Source: an uncultured Flavobacteriales bacterium
GTDB lineage: Bacteria; Bacteroidota; Bacteroidia; Flavobacteriales; Crocinitomicaceae
NCBI GenBank assembly: GCA_946482515.1
Contig: CAMLRS010000001.1
Coordinates: 372,001 to 436,000, forward strand
Reading direction: 5' to 3'
DNA: 64,000 nt
Shown here: positions 8,237 through 15,136 of the stretch, piece after piece
Numbering within the stretch: position 1 is the first letter of the stretch
How the letters are laid out: each line of letters starts with the position of its first letter
Notes under the pieces: generated by a model
Database searches by the model: none
Told to the model about the DNA's origin: nothing
Seen by the model: only the letters and a program-made list of their open reading frames with translations
Translations under genes and position numbers: made by a program

Positions 8237-9793
8237 ATGTCAACAATTCAAACAGGACTTGAAATTCAACATATACTCGACCAGCTGGGTATCGAGGCAG
8301 TAAACCGTGGTGCTTCCACAGGAGGTTACTGGTTCAACACCCGCGGGGCGAAAATCGATTCTTATTCCCCGGCCGATGGTCAGCTGATCGCTTCTGTAAA
8401 CGCTGCTACCGAAGCAGAATACGAAGCCGTGATCCTGAAAGCACAGGAAGCCTTCAAGGTATGGCGTACGATCCCTGCACCAAAACGTGGTGAAGTGGTT
8501 CGTCAGCTTGCTGAAAAGATCCGCGAATACAAACAGCCGCTGGGCGAGCTCGTTTCTTACGAAATGGGTAAATCACTCCAGGAAGGTCTGGGTGAAGTAC
8601 AGGAAATGATCGACATCTGCGATTTCGCTGTTGGACTTTCCCGCCAGCTGTATGGTCTGACGATGCACTCTGAGCGCCCGTCGCACCGCATGTACGAGCA
8701 ATACCACCCGCTGGGGATCGTAGGAATCATTTCTGCGTTCAACTTCCCGGTAGCGGTATGGAACTGGAACTCTGCACTGGCATGGGTTTGCGGTGATGTT
8801 TGTGTATGGAAACCATCTGAAAAAACACCACTTACGGCTATTGCCTGCCAAAAGATCACCCAGGAAGTATTTGCCGCGAACGACGTTCCGGAAGGTGTTT
8901 CCTGCCTCCTGATCGGCGATGCTGAAATCGGTAAACTGATGTCGAAAGACGGACGCGTTCCACTCGTTTCCGCTACAGGTTCTACTCGTATGGGGAAAGC
9001 CGTTGCAGAATCCGTAGCATCGCGTTTGGGTAAATCCCTGCTCGAGCTGGGTGGTAACAACGCAGTAATCATCACGCCAAGCGCCGATCTGAAAATCGTC
9101 GTTCCGGGTGCTGTATTCGGTGCCGTAGGAACAGCCGGACAGCGTTGTACAACTACCCGTCGACTGATCATTCACGAAGAAGTATACGATAAAGTAAAAG
9201 ACGCTATCGTAAAAGCTTACGCACAGCTGCGTATCGGAAACCCGCTCGACCAGAACAACCACGTAGGCCCGCTGATCGATACAGATGCCGTAAAAGCTTA
9301 CGAAAACGCACTGAAGCAAGTAGTTGCTGAAGGAGGTAAGCTGATCGTGGAAGGCGGTGTGCTTTCCGGCGAAGGTTACGAATCCGGCTGCTACGTGAAG
9401 CCGGCGATCGCTGAAGCGGAAAATCACTTCCAGATCGTACAGCATGAAACATTTGCACCGGTATTGTACCTGCTGAAGTATTCAGGAAGTGTGGAAAACG
9501 CTATCGCTATCCAGAATGGCGTTCCACAAGGACTTTCTTCGGCTATCATGACCAACAGCATCAAAGAAGCTGAGGCATTCCTCGCAGCAACTGGTTCCGA
9601 CTGCGGAATCGCCAACGTGAACATCGGTACTTCTGGTGCTGAGATCGGCGGCGCATTCGGTGGCGAGAAAGAAACAGGTGGCGGCCGCGAATCCGGCTCC
9701 GATGCCTGGAAAGTGTACATGCGTCGTCAGACCAACACCATCAATTACTCCGATTCTCTTCCGCTGGCACAGGGCATCAAATTCGATCTCTGA
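8237..9793 (+). CDS. ALDH7-type aldehyde dehydrogenase (probable alpha-aminoadipic semialdehyde dehydrogenase)
   Basis: A 518-residue NAD(P)-dependent aldehyde dehydrogenase. The catalytic glutamate loop is LLELGGNNA and the nucleophile is in GAVGTAGQRCTTTRR, a sequence typical of the ALDH7/antiquitin family, which oxidises alpha-aminoadipate semialdehyde in lysine catabolism. Other family features are GIISAFNFPVAVWNWN and KPSEKTPLTA. The ATG at 8237 is chosen because it gives the normal N-terminus and follows a promoter-like box; a longer in-frame start at 8099 would run into ptuB. Composition returns to that of the core genome. No lysine-pathway neighbours are present, so the substrate is inferred from family only. 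Confidence 0.88.
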   Translation: MSTIQTGLEIQHILDQLGIEAVNRGASTGGYWFNTRGAKIDSYSPADGQLIASVNAATEAEYEAVILKAQEAFKVWRTIPAPKRGEVVRQLAEKIREYKQPLGELVSYEMGKSLQEGLGEVQEMIDICDFAVGLSRQLYGLTMHSERPSHRMYEQYHPLGIVGIISAFNFPVAVWNWNSALAWVCGDVCVWKPSEKTPLTAIACQKITQEVFAANDVPEGVSCLLIGDAEIGKLMSKDGRVPLVSATGSTRMGKAVAESVASRLGKSLLELGGNNAVIITPSADLKIVVPGAVFGAVGTAGQRCTTTRRLIIHEEVYDKVKDAIVKAYAQLRIGNPLDQNNHVGPLIDTDAVKAYENALKQVVAEGGKLIVEGGVLSGEGYESGCYVKPAIAEAENHFQIVQHETFAPVLYLLKYSGSVENAIAIQNGVPQGLSSAIMTNSIKEAEAFLAATGSDCGIANVNIGTSGAEIGGAFGGEKETGGGRESGSDAWKVYMRRQTNTINYSDSLPLAQGIKFDL

Positions 9794-9813
9794 TCCATCC
9801 GGACAACTGATAC

Positions 9814-9844
9814 AAATCCCTTCCATTCCGGAGGGGATTTTTTT
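9814..9844 (+). terminator. Rho-independent terminator after aldehyde dehydrogenase
   Basis: An 11-bp stem (AAATCCCTTCC with GGAGGGGATTT, one G-U pair) and a 5-base loop, ending in a run of seven T. It lies 20 bases after the stop codon. Confidence 0.8.
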
Positions 9845-9863
9845 GTGCCTGTATAAAACAACT

Positions 9864-9889
9864 CCGCCTCCCTTTGTTAAGGGAGGCGG
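9864..9889. repeat. Perfect palindrome of the CCTCCC/GGGAGG class
   Basis: CCGCCTCCCTT, four-base loop, AAGGGAGGCGG: an 11-bp perfect inverted repeat with no T-tract on either side. It resembles the palindrome inside the elements at 28058, 46805 and 58984. Confidence 0.65.
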
Positions 9890-9922
9890 AACTGTCATTC
9901 AATAAATAGTGGGTAAATGTGT

Positions 9923-10005
9923 TGACAGGTTATAGGTGTGAACAGTGGTAATGCTAAACTAAACTGTATCTGACTCACAATAGATCCTAACCAGCAAACC
10001 TGTCA
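9923..10005. repeat. Separated 9-bp inverted repeat
   Basis: TGACAGGTT at 9923-9931 and AACCTGTCA at 9997-10005 are perfect inverse copies 65 bases apart, downstream of the DUF3606 gene on the minus strand. Function unknown; it may be a structured 3' region or repeat remnant. Confidence 0.4.
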
Positions 10006-10026
10006 CAGCATGGCAGGATCGGTCGG

Positions 10027-10254
10027 TCAATTGATTCTAACTTCCTCCCAAAGCAGCTGAAAAAACTGCTCAAGACGATCTTTATTCATATACAGGTAGT
10101 CCGTCACTGCGGCTGGTGAATTCCCTACTTTCATAACACAATAGAGCAGTTGCTCACGGTTACAATTCAGGGAGCTGCACCAACGCATGATCTCCTCCTG
10201 GTCGTGTGTGTTAATTTTGCTAGGTGTACTCGGATGTGGTAAAGTCGCTATCAT
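10027..10254 (-). CDS. DUF3606 domain protein
   Basis: A 75-residue protein matching the short DUF3606 pattern: INTHDQEEIMRWCSSLNCNR, then LLYCVMKVGNSPAAVTDYL. Family members are about 55-75 residues, widespread and uncharacterised. A -7-like box (CAAAAGTA on the plus strand, 10286-10293) precedes it. It is transcribed away from the operon beginning at 10516, with palindromic sites between them. Confidence 0.78.
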   Translation of the reverse strand: MIATLPHPSTPSKINTHDQEEIMRWCSSLNCNREQLLYCVMKVGNSPAAVTDYLYMNKDRLEQFFQLLWEEVRIN

Positions 10255-10285
10255 TAGCTGAAATATTAATCGTACATCTATGAGT

Positions 10286-10293
10286 CAAAAGTA
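10286..10293 (-). promoter_or_regulatory. -7 box of the DUF3606 gene
   Basis: Read on the minus strand the sequence is TACTTTTG, matching TAnnTTTG, 31 bases before the start codon. A TTTG on the same strand at 10310-10313 is 16 bases further upstream. Confidence 0.45.
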
Positions 10294-10316
10294 AGGGAGC
10301 AGGAGTTCCCAAACAA

Positions 10317-10375
10317 CCGTATTTATACGGATTTTTCCATTGCGGTAAACCGCAATTTTCTGCGGTAAACCACAA
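10317..10375. promoter_or_regulatory. Cluster of palindromic candidate operators between divergent genes
   Basis: CCGTATTTATACGG (10317-10330) is a 6-bp palindrome with a 2-base centre. TTGCGGTAAACCGCAA (10340-10355) is a perfect 7-bp palindrome, and a near copy CTGCGGTAAACCACAA follows exactly 20 bases later (10360-10375). They lie between the divergent DUF3606 gene and the two-component operon, so they could be regulator binding sites. Confidence 0.5.
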
Positions 10376-10515
10376 TTCTACAAGAGGGGCAAAACAACAA
10401 TCCACTCATTTTCAATGATTTAATTATTTTAAGAAAGAAGCCCTCAGACGGAACCATTGCAAAAGCGCAAAATTGCTTCTTATATTGGCCCCAAACTATT
10501 TATAAAAGAAACGCT

Positions 10516-10857
10516 ATGACTTACAATTTCAACGGAACAGAGGGCGGGCCTATAACCCTTGCCCGAGCCACAGAATCAATCACGGATTACCAGCAAACGT
10601 ATCCGCAAAGTGTAAAAGCCCGTTTTTTCGGGAAGGACGCTATCCAGCAATTGCTTAATGTGCCCGGTAGTATGGGAATCCGTATGTACTTCGGCATTGA
10701 TCCGGTAACAAAACAAAACGAAATCATCCTGATTGCTGCCGATGCAGACGGAAACGATATTGCGGGACTCATCATGGATCTCTCTCAGCCTTGTCCGAAT
10801 GTGTGCCCTAGCATCAGTCCGTTCAATACGATATCCATCAATCCACTACGCTCTTAG
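10516..10857 (+). CDS. Hypothetical protein, first gene of a two-component operon
   Basis: A 113-residue soluble protein with no signal peptide. Visible features are a beta-rich middle (GIRMYFGIDPVTKQNEIILIAADADGND) and a Cys/Pro-rich end (PCPNVCPSISPFN). I do not recognise the family. A weak -7 box (TATATTGG, 10481-10488) lies upstream. The stop codon shares a base with the GTG start of the next gene, implying coupled translation with the membrane protein, histidine kinase and response regulator. It may act with that signalling system; this is inference from position. Confidence 0.7.
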   Translation: MTYNFNGTEGGPITLARATESITDYQQTYPQSVKARFFGKDAIQQLLNVPGSMGIRMYFGIDPVTKQNEIILIAADADGNDIAGLIMDLSQPCPNVCPSISPFNTISINPLRS

Positions 10858-11504
10858 TGGCTTATCTGAATGACATATCCATGTATTCCATCCTGCTGCC
10901 CGGCGGGATGGTCTTTTTATTGTGGCGACGCCTGACGCTACCCTTTCGGGTCATCGGTGCAATGGTGCTTTTCACCTTTGCGATGGAAGTTCTGGCTTAC
11001 CTGTTTATGATCAAAGGTATCAACAACATGCCCTTGTTCCATCTATTCACATTCGGCGAAGCCACACTTTTCGCGCTCTACTATTACAACATTTACCGAA
11101 AACGGCAACTGAAGTGGATCTATCTGGGCCTGTTGGCCGGATTCCTGTTGTTTTCCATCGTAACCGTCATCGTTTTCGAACGATTCTACAACTACAATTC
11201 ACTCCAGCGAAGCGTCGAATCGATCTGGGCCATCCTGTTGTGCCTGATCTTCTATACCGACCTGTTCAACCAGGCTAAAGTGACCAATCTGTTACATTAT
11301 CCTCACTACTGGATGACATCCGGCTTTCTGCTCTATTTTGCGGGAATGTTGTTTCTCAATATCCTGGGCGATGTGGTGCTGACATCAGACAAATTGAGCT
11401 TCAATGCCTTTCATATTCATGCTATACTGAATATTTTTCTGAATATTATTTATACCATTGTACTATGGATGGGCAGCAGGGAGTTGACCTCGGAACAGTC
11501 GTAA
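10857..11504 (+). CDS. Polytopic membrane protein linked to the histidine kinase
   Basis: A 215-residue protein with about seven hydrophobic helices (for example ILLPGGMVFLLW, VIGAMVLFTFAMEVLAYLFM, WIYLGLLAGFLLFSIVTVIVF, SIWAILLCLIFYTDLF, ILNIFLNIIYTIVLW). It starts at a GTG overlapping the previous stop; this is the only start giving the full helix set. It overlaps the following kinase frame by 40 bases. The layout, a seven-helix protein next to a kinase with only one membrane helix, suggests a membrane sensor partner. No family is recognised with confidence. Confidence 0.75.
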   Translation: MAYLNDISMYSILLPGGMVFLLWRRLTLPFRVIGAMVLFTFAMEVLAYLFMIKGINNMPLFHLFTFGEATLFALYYYNIYRKRQLKWIYLGLLAGFLLFSIVTVIVFERFYNYNSLQRSVESIWAILLCLIFYTDLFNQAKVTNLLHYPHYWMTSGFLLYFAGMLFLNILGDVVLTSDKLSFNAFHIHAILNIFLNIIYTIVLWMGSRELTSEQS

Positions 11505-12241
11505 TTTTTGGAACCATGGGGATGATCATTCTCGCCATGGGTATTATCGTTTTCTTCTTCATCTATCAGAAACGTATGGTAGCGAAGCAAAATGAGCTGG
11601 CTATCCAGGCGCTCGAACACCAGAAATCCCTGATTCATGCCGTGATCCAAACACGGGAGATCGAACAGCGACGCATTGCTTTGGAACTCCACGACGATGT
11701 TGGATCGACGCTCACCGCCATTAAATTTTCCATTCCGCAGCTCACCATTTCATCGGAAGAAAAAGAACAGCTGAGCACCAATCTCAACAACGCCATTCAG
11801 AAAGTGCGCAGGATCTCGAACGACCTCCTCCCGTCTATTCTCGAAGAGCTGGGCCTGCAAACGGCCGTGCGAAACCTGATCAAGAACCTCAACGAAACCA
11901 CATCGATTGAATTCGTGGCCGACTTTGGAGGTGAAGAACGCCGCCAGTCGAAAGAAGTAGAGCTGGCCTATTACCGCGTACTCCAGGAGCTGCTCAACAA
12001 TATTCTGAAATACGCCAATGCTACGAAAGTCGAAATCGTTCTGGCATCGGAACCACTTTCACTGCATATGGTGGTGTCGGACAACGGAAAAGGATTCGTA
12101 CCTTCGGACCATACGGAACGTGAACGACCGTCACTTGGACTGCGGAATATGGAAAGCCGCATTCAGCAGATCCACGGCAGTATGCGTTTCGAGAAATTGC
12201 CAACCGCCGGAACCAAAGTAACTGTAGTTTGGAAAAAATGA
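11465..12241 (+). CDS. NarX/DesK-type sensor histidine kinase
   Basis: A 258-residue kinase with one N-terminal membrane helix (VVIFGTMGMIILAMGIIVFFFIY), then a HisKA_3 dimerisation domain with the phospho-acceptor in ALELHDDVGSTLTAIK (H76), and a HATPase_c domain (ELLNNILKYANATKV, VSDNGKGF, LGLRNMESRIQQIHG). There is no sensory domain of its own, so sensing probably comes from the neighbouring membrane protein or its own helix. The ATG at 11465 overlaps the upstream gene; ATG 11516 is a possible later start. The stop overlaps the response regulator's ATG (ATGA). Confidence 0.92.
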   Translation: MDGQQGVDLGTVVIFGTMGMIILAMGIIVFFFIYQKRMVAKQNELAIQALEHQKSLIHAVIQTREIEQRRIALELHDDVGSTLTAIKFSIPQLTISSEEKEQLSTNLNNAIQKVRRISNDLLPSILEELGLQTAVRNLIKNLNETTSIEFVADFGGEERRQSKEVELAYYRVLQELLNNILKYANATKVEIVLASEPLSLHMVVSDNGKGFVPSDHTERERPSLGLRNMESRIQQIHGSMRFEKLPTAGTKVTVVWKK

Positions 12242-12915
12242 CACGGGAAATTACAATCGCTATCGCTGATGACCAGTCTATCTTCAGACAGGGACTGGTG
12301 AACCTGGTTAATGGCTTCGAGAACATTCGGGTGCTGTTTTCCAGTGAAAACGGGAAAGAACTCCTCGACCAACTACCGGCCAATTTGCCGGACCTCGCAC
12401 TGCTCGACTTCCGCATGCCGGAGCTCAACGGATTGGAAACCACACGACTGATCCGCGAACGCTATCCGAGCGTACGAGTGCTCATCCTCTCTATGTACGA
12501 CGACCACGAATTTGTGGAATCGGCCATTGCAAGCGGCGCTAACGGTTACCTTTCCAAAGACGACGAACCGGAAGAAATCGCCAAAGCGATCTACAGTACC
12601 ATGGAGATCGGCTACTACATGAACGATCGCACGTCCAAAATGCTCATCACTAAAATGATGAAGGAAGGTGCGATGAAGCCTGTTTTCCCTTCCGACAACG
12701 TCGAATTCACGGAAATGGAGCTACAGATCATTCAACTCATCAGTCAGGAATACACCACGCTCGAAATTGCGGCCAAGCTGCACCGAAGCAAACGTACAAT
12801 CGAAGGCATTCGAACCTTCATCATGCAAAAGATCGGCTGCCGGAACGCCGTTGGTGTGGTTCTTTATGCACTGAAACACGATCTGATCACGAACCCGCTG
12901 ACGTACGAGGAGTAG
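12238..12915 (+). CDS. NarL/FixJ-type response regulator
   Basis: A 225-residue regulator. The receiver domain has the acidic pair DD (residues 11-12), the phosphorylation site D57 in LALLDFRMPELNG, a Ser in place of the usual Thr (LILSMYDD) and the conserved Lys in YLSKDD. The C-terminal LuxR-type helix-turn-helix is EMELQIIQLISQEYTTLEIAAKL followed by HRSKRTIEGIRTFIMQKIG. The ATG at 12238 overlaps the kinase stop and is preferred over a TTG at 12229. It forms a pair with the kinase; the targets are unknown, but the palindromes at 10317-10375 in front of the operon are candidates for autoregulation. Confidence 0.92.
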   Translation: MTREITIAIADDQSIFRQGLVNLVNGFENIRVLFSSENGKELLDQLPANLPDLALLDFRMPELNGLETTRLIRERYPSVRVLILSMYDDHEFVESAIASGANGYLSKDDEPEEIAKAIYSTMEIGYYMNDRTSKMLITKMMKEGAMKPVFPSDNVEFTEMELQIIQLISQEYTTLEIAAKLHRSKRTIEGIRTFIMQKIGCRNAVGVVLYALKHDLITNPLTYEE

Positions 12916-12971
12916 TCTGAAATCCTGATAGTACTTTTTTCATAGCCACGGCGGATACAGTTCGCCCCTCT

Positions 12972-12990
12972 CTCCCCTTGAGGGAGGAGA
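12972..12990. repeat. CTCCC/GGGAG palindrome between convergent genes
   Basis: Imperfect palindrome (CTCCCCTTGAGGGAG core) in the 93-base gap between the response regulator and the methyltransferase. It shares the TTGAGGGAGGAG motif with the 28058/46805 elements; a remnant, possibly also acting as a bidirectional terminator. Confidence 0.4.
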
Positions 12991-13008
12991 CAGGGCCTTT
13001 GGTGAAGA

Positions 13009-13863
13009 TTACTTCTTGATTCGCGCGATCAACCCATAGAACAAGGACTTCCCTGTCGTGGTTTTCAGCCACAATTCCTGCGTTTCCGACTGACGATGTA
13101 TGTCCAGCTCCTGCAACAGGCTGCGCAGGTCTTTGAGCTCAATTTTGGGAGAATACGTGTTGACGATGAGCGTTCCGCCCGGTTGAAGGATTTGCATGCC
13201 CTCGGCGATCAGATCGGGCAACAGGTTTTCGAGCTTCCACTTCTCGCCTTTCGTTCCGAGTCCCCAGGCTGGCGGGTCCATTTGTACCAGGTCGTAGCGA
13301 TTGCCGCGTTTGATTTCGCGCTGAACGAATTTCCGGGCATCTTCGACCACCCAGCGGATGTCTGACAAACCCGTAGCTTCCATGTTGATGCGCGCTTTAT
13401 CGATCATCGCACGAACGGAATCCACGTGGGTGACTTCAGCCCCTGTCATGCGACCGGCCAGCGAAGCAGCGCCCGTATAGGCAAACAGGTTCAGGAAACG
13501 TTTTCCGGGATCGAGCTGTTCACGAATAAAGCGCCAGTTGATTTCCTGCTCGGGAAACAAACCGATGTGTTTATTCCCGGCCGTTTCCAGCTGCACCTGC
13601 ATACCGCCTGATGTGGTAAAGTGCCAGCTCACCGGAGCATTGGGACGCAACGCTTTCCAACGGCCATTGAGACTCGCCGGACTGTCGGGAATAAATTCCC
13701 AGTGCGCTTGTTTTCGCCATTCGGCCAGCGATTGCGCAGGGGTAAAATAAGCTTGTAATTCCGGGCGAATGGTAATGATGTCGCCCCATCGTTCGAGCTT
13801 ACAGCTGTTACCGGCATCGATCAGCTCGTACAGATCCGGAAAGACACCGTAGCTTTTACTCAT
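13009..13863 (-). CDS. Class I SAM-dependent methyltransferase (RlmI-like)
   Basis: A 284-residue protein with a Rossmann methyltransferase domain: motif I FLNLFAYTGAASLAG, the acidic residue of motif II in THVDSVRAMIDKA, motif III WVVEDARKFV, and a catalytic loop QMDPPAWG. Together these resemble the catalytic half of the RlmI/RlmK-type 23S rRNA methyltransferases but without an N-terminal PUA domain, so the exact substrate is uncertain. It is the last gene of a minus-strand cluster with the TPR protein and the RidA-type deaminase (13- and 3-base gaps), probably one transcription unit. Confidence 0.85.
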   Translation of the reverse strand: MSKSYGVFPDLYELIDAGNSCKLERWGDIITIRPELQAYFTPAQSLAEWRKQAHWEFIPDSPASLNGRWKALRPNAPVSWHFTTSGGMQVQLETAGNKHIGLFPEQEINWRFIREQLDPGKRFLNLFAYTGAASLAGRMTGAEVTHVDSVRAMIDKARINMEATGLSDIRWVVEDARKFVQREIKRGNRYDLVQMDPPAWGLGTKGEKWKLENLLPDLIAEGMQILQPGGTLIVNTYSPKIELKDLRSLLQELDIHRQSETQELWLKTTTGKSLFYGLIARIKK

Positions 13864-13876
13864 CGAAAATGCAGGA

Positions 13877-14458
13877 TTACTTCATGCGCGGCGTTTTCTT
13901 CCGGCCACCCATCATCTGCGCCATACGCATCTGATTTTTCGACGGTGCGGCCTGCAATTGCGCCTGCATCATTTTAATCTGCTCTTTCATCATACCGCTG
14001 TTGTCGAATTTCTTCGCTTCTGCCAGCAAGGTAGCCGCTTCTTTCTGACGTCCTGTCTGGGCACAAATTCCTGCCAGGTGCAAACGCGCCATCGCTTTGT
14101 CGTGCCCGCGACGCAGACCGAGTGCCATCGCCTTGCGCAAGAGCATTTCTGTCTTGGCGAAGCCCAGCTCCTGTGAATTGAACAAAGCCTGCAGGTAGGT
14201 AACATACGCATTCTGACGCTTTGGCAACAGCTGCGGATGGGTAATCTTGTTAATGGAACGTTTGGCTTTTTCCTGGTTCCCCGAACGCATGTGGTTGAGC
14301 GAGAAAATCAGGTTTTCATTGTAAAAGAAGGTTGCACCGACGATAGCTGTGATGAGGATCAACACGATGCCCCAACCCCAGTAACCAGTGTAAAAAGAGT
14401 AAGTGGTCAGGAACAACAAACCTGCTGCAAGAGCACAGCGAATAATAAAAGCTCTCAT
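13877..14458 (-). CDS. Membrane-anchored TPR-like protein
   Basis: A 193-residue protein with two N-terminal membrane helices (FIIRCALAAGLLFLTTYSFY and WGIVLILITAIVGATFFY), then a helical-repeat region in which TPR-like segments are seen (NAYVTYLQALFNSQELGFAKTE, DKAMARLHLAGICAQTGRQKEA). The C-terminus is rich in Met, Gln and basic residues (MRMAQMMGGRKKTPRMK). I do not recognise a specific function. It lies in a minus-strand cluster between the deaminase and methyltransferase genes. Confidence 0.75.
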   Translation of the reverse strand: MRAFIIRCALAAGLLFLTTYSFYTGYWGWGIVLILITAIVGATFFYNENLIFSLNHMRSGNQEKAKRSINKITHPQLLPKRQNAYVTYLQALFNSQELGFAKTEMLLRKAMALGLRRGHDKAMARLHLAGICAQTGRQKEAATLLAEAKKFDNSGMMKEQIKMMQAQLQAAPSKNQMRMAQMMGGRKKTPRMK

Positions 14459-14461
14459 AAT

Positions 14462-14896
14462 TTAATCAATTGTTGCAATACATTTCAGTTCGATGGCGAT
14501 CGGCGTCGGCAGGGAATTGATCTCTACCGTTGTGCGGCATGGCAGGTTATCCTTGAAGTACTCGGCGTAAATGCGGTTGTACGTATGGAAATCGCGCTTC
14601 ATGTTCACCAGGAAAACCGTCACATCGATCAGCTGATCCCAGCTCGAGCCGGATTCTTCCAGGATGATGCGCACGTTTTCGAAAACGTTTCGGCACTGTG
14701 CTTCGAAATCGAATTCGATGAAATTCCCGTTGTGATCGAGCTTCAAGCCCGGTACAGACGAATCCGTAGCATCGGAACCCGCAACACGCGGACCAACGCC
14801 GGAAAGGAACAACAGATTACCCGCACGACGGGCATGTGGATACAAACCAACCGGTTTGGGTGCTTTTTCAGTCGAAATGCGATCAGCTTCTGCCAT
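14462..14896 (-). CDS. RidA/YjgF family deaminase, 2-aminomuconate deaminase-like
   Basis: A 144-residue RidA-fold protein. Conserved features are PVGLYPHARRAGNLLFLSG near the start, the central FEAQCRNVFENVRIILEESG, and the C-terminal strand TTVEINSLPTPIAIELKC. The PVGxYPHAR start and LPTPIAIELKCIA end are, from memory, those of 2-aminomuconate deaminases of tryptophan (kynurenine) and 2-aminophenol breakdown rather than generic RidA. The ATG at 14896 follows a TATATTTG promoter box; an in-frame upstream ATG (14950) would place the promoter inside the gene. No other kynurenine-pathway gene is visible here. Confidence 0.8.
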   Translation of the reverse strand: MAEADRISTEKAPKPVGLYPHARRAGNLLFLSGVGPRVAGSDATDSSVPGLKLDHNGNFIEFDFEAQCRNVFENVRIILEESGSSWDQLIDVTVFLVNMKRDFHTYNRIYAEYFKDNLPCRTTVEINSLPTPIAIELKCIATID

Positions 14897-14910
14897 AACG
14901 AAAATTTGTG

Positions 14911-14918
14911 CAAATATA
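14911..14918 (-). promoter_or_regulatory. -7 box of the deaminase cluster
   Basis: TATATTTG on the minus strand, 14 bases before the ATG at 14896. It supports the shorter start and makes the deaminase the first gene of the cluster. Confidence 0.55.
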
Positions 14919-14983
14919 CGAGGATTTCCGGCCGGTTGCTTTCTTTTCAAAAGGAAACCACGGGCTGTTTATTTCCAGTTAAA

Positions 14984-15020
14984 ATTCTGGAATTCCAAAA
15001 TTTGGGAGTTCTGGAATTCT
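14984..15020. repeat. Short direct repeat
   Basis: The motif TTCTGGAATTC occurs at 14985-14995 and 15009-15019, 24 bases apart, in the gap between the deaminase and acs. Each contains the palindrome GAATTC. No function is evident. Confidence 0.35.
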
Positions 15021-15136
15021 AGATATATAGACGCCCCTGTTTTCACCCATAGATTTTCTCTATAGCGTCCCCGGAAAATTCGAGAATTTTAGATTTTTAA
15101 ATATTTCGGCATCCCAGCAGAATCAAGCCTTCCGGA

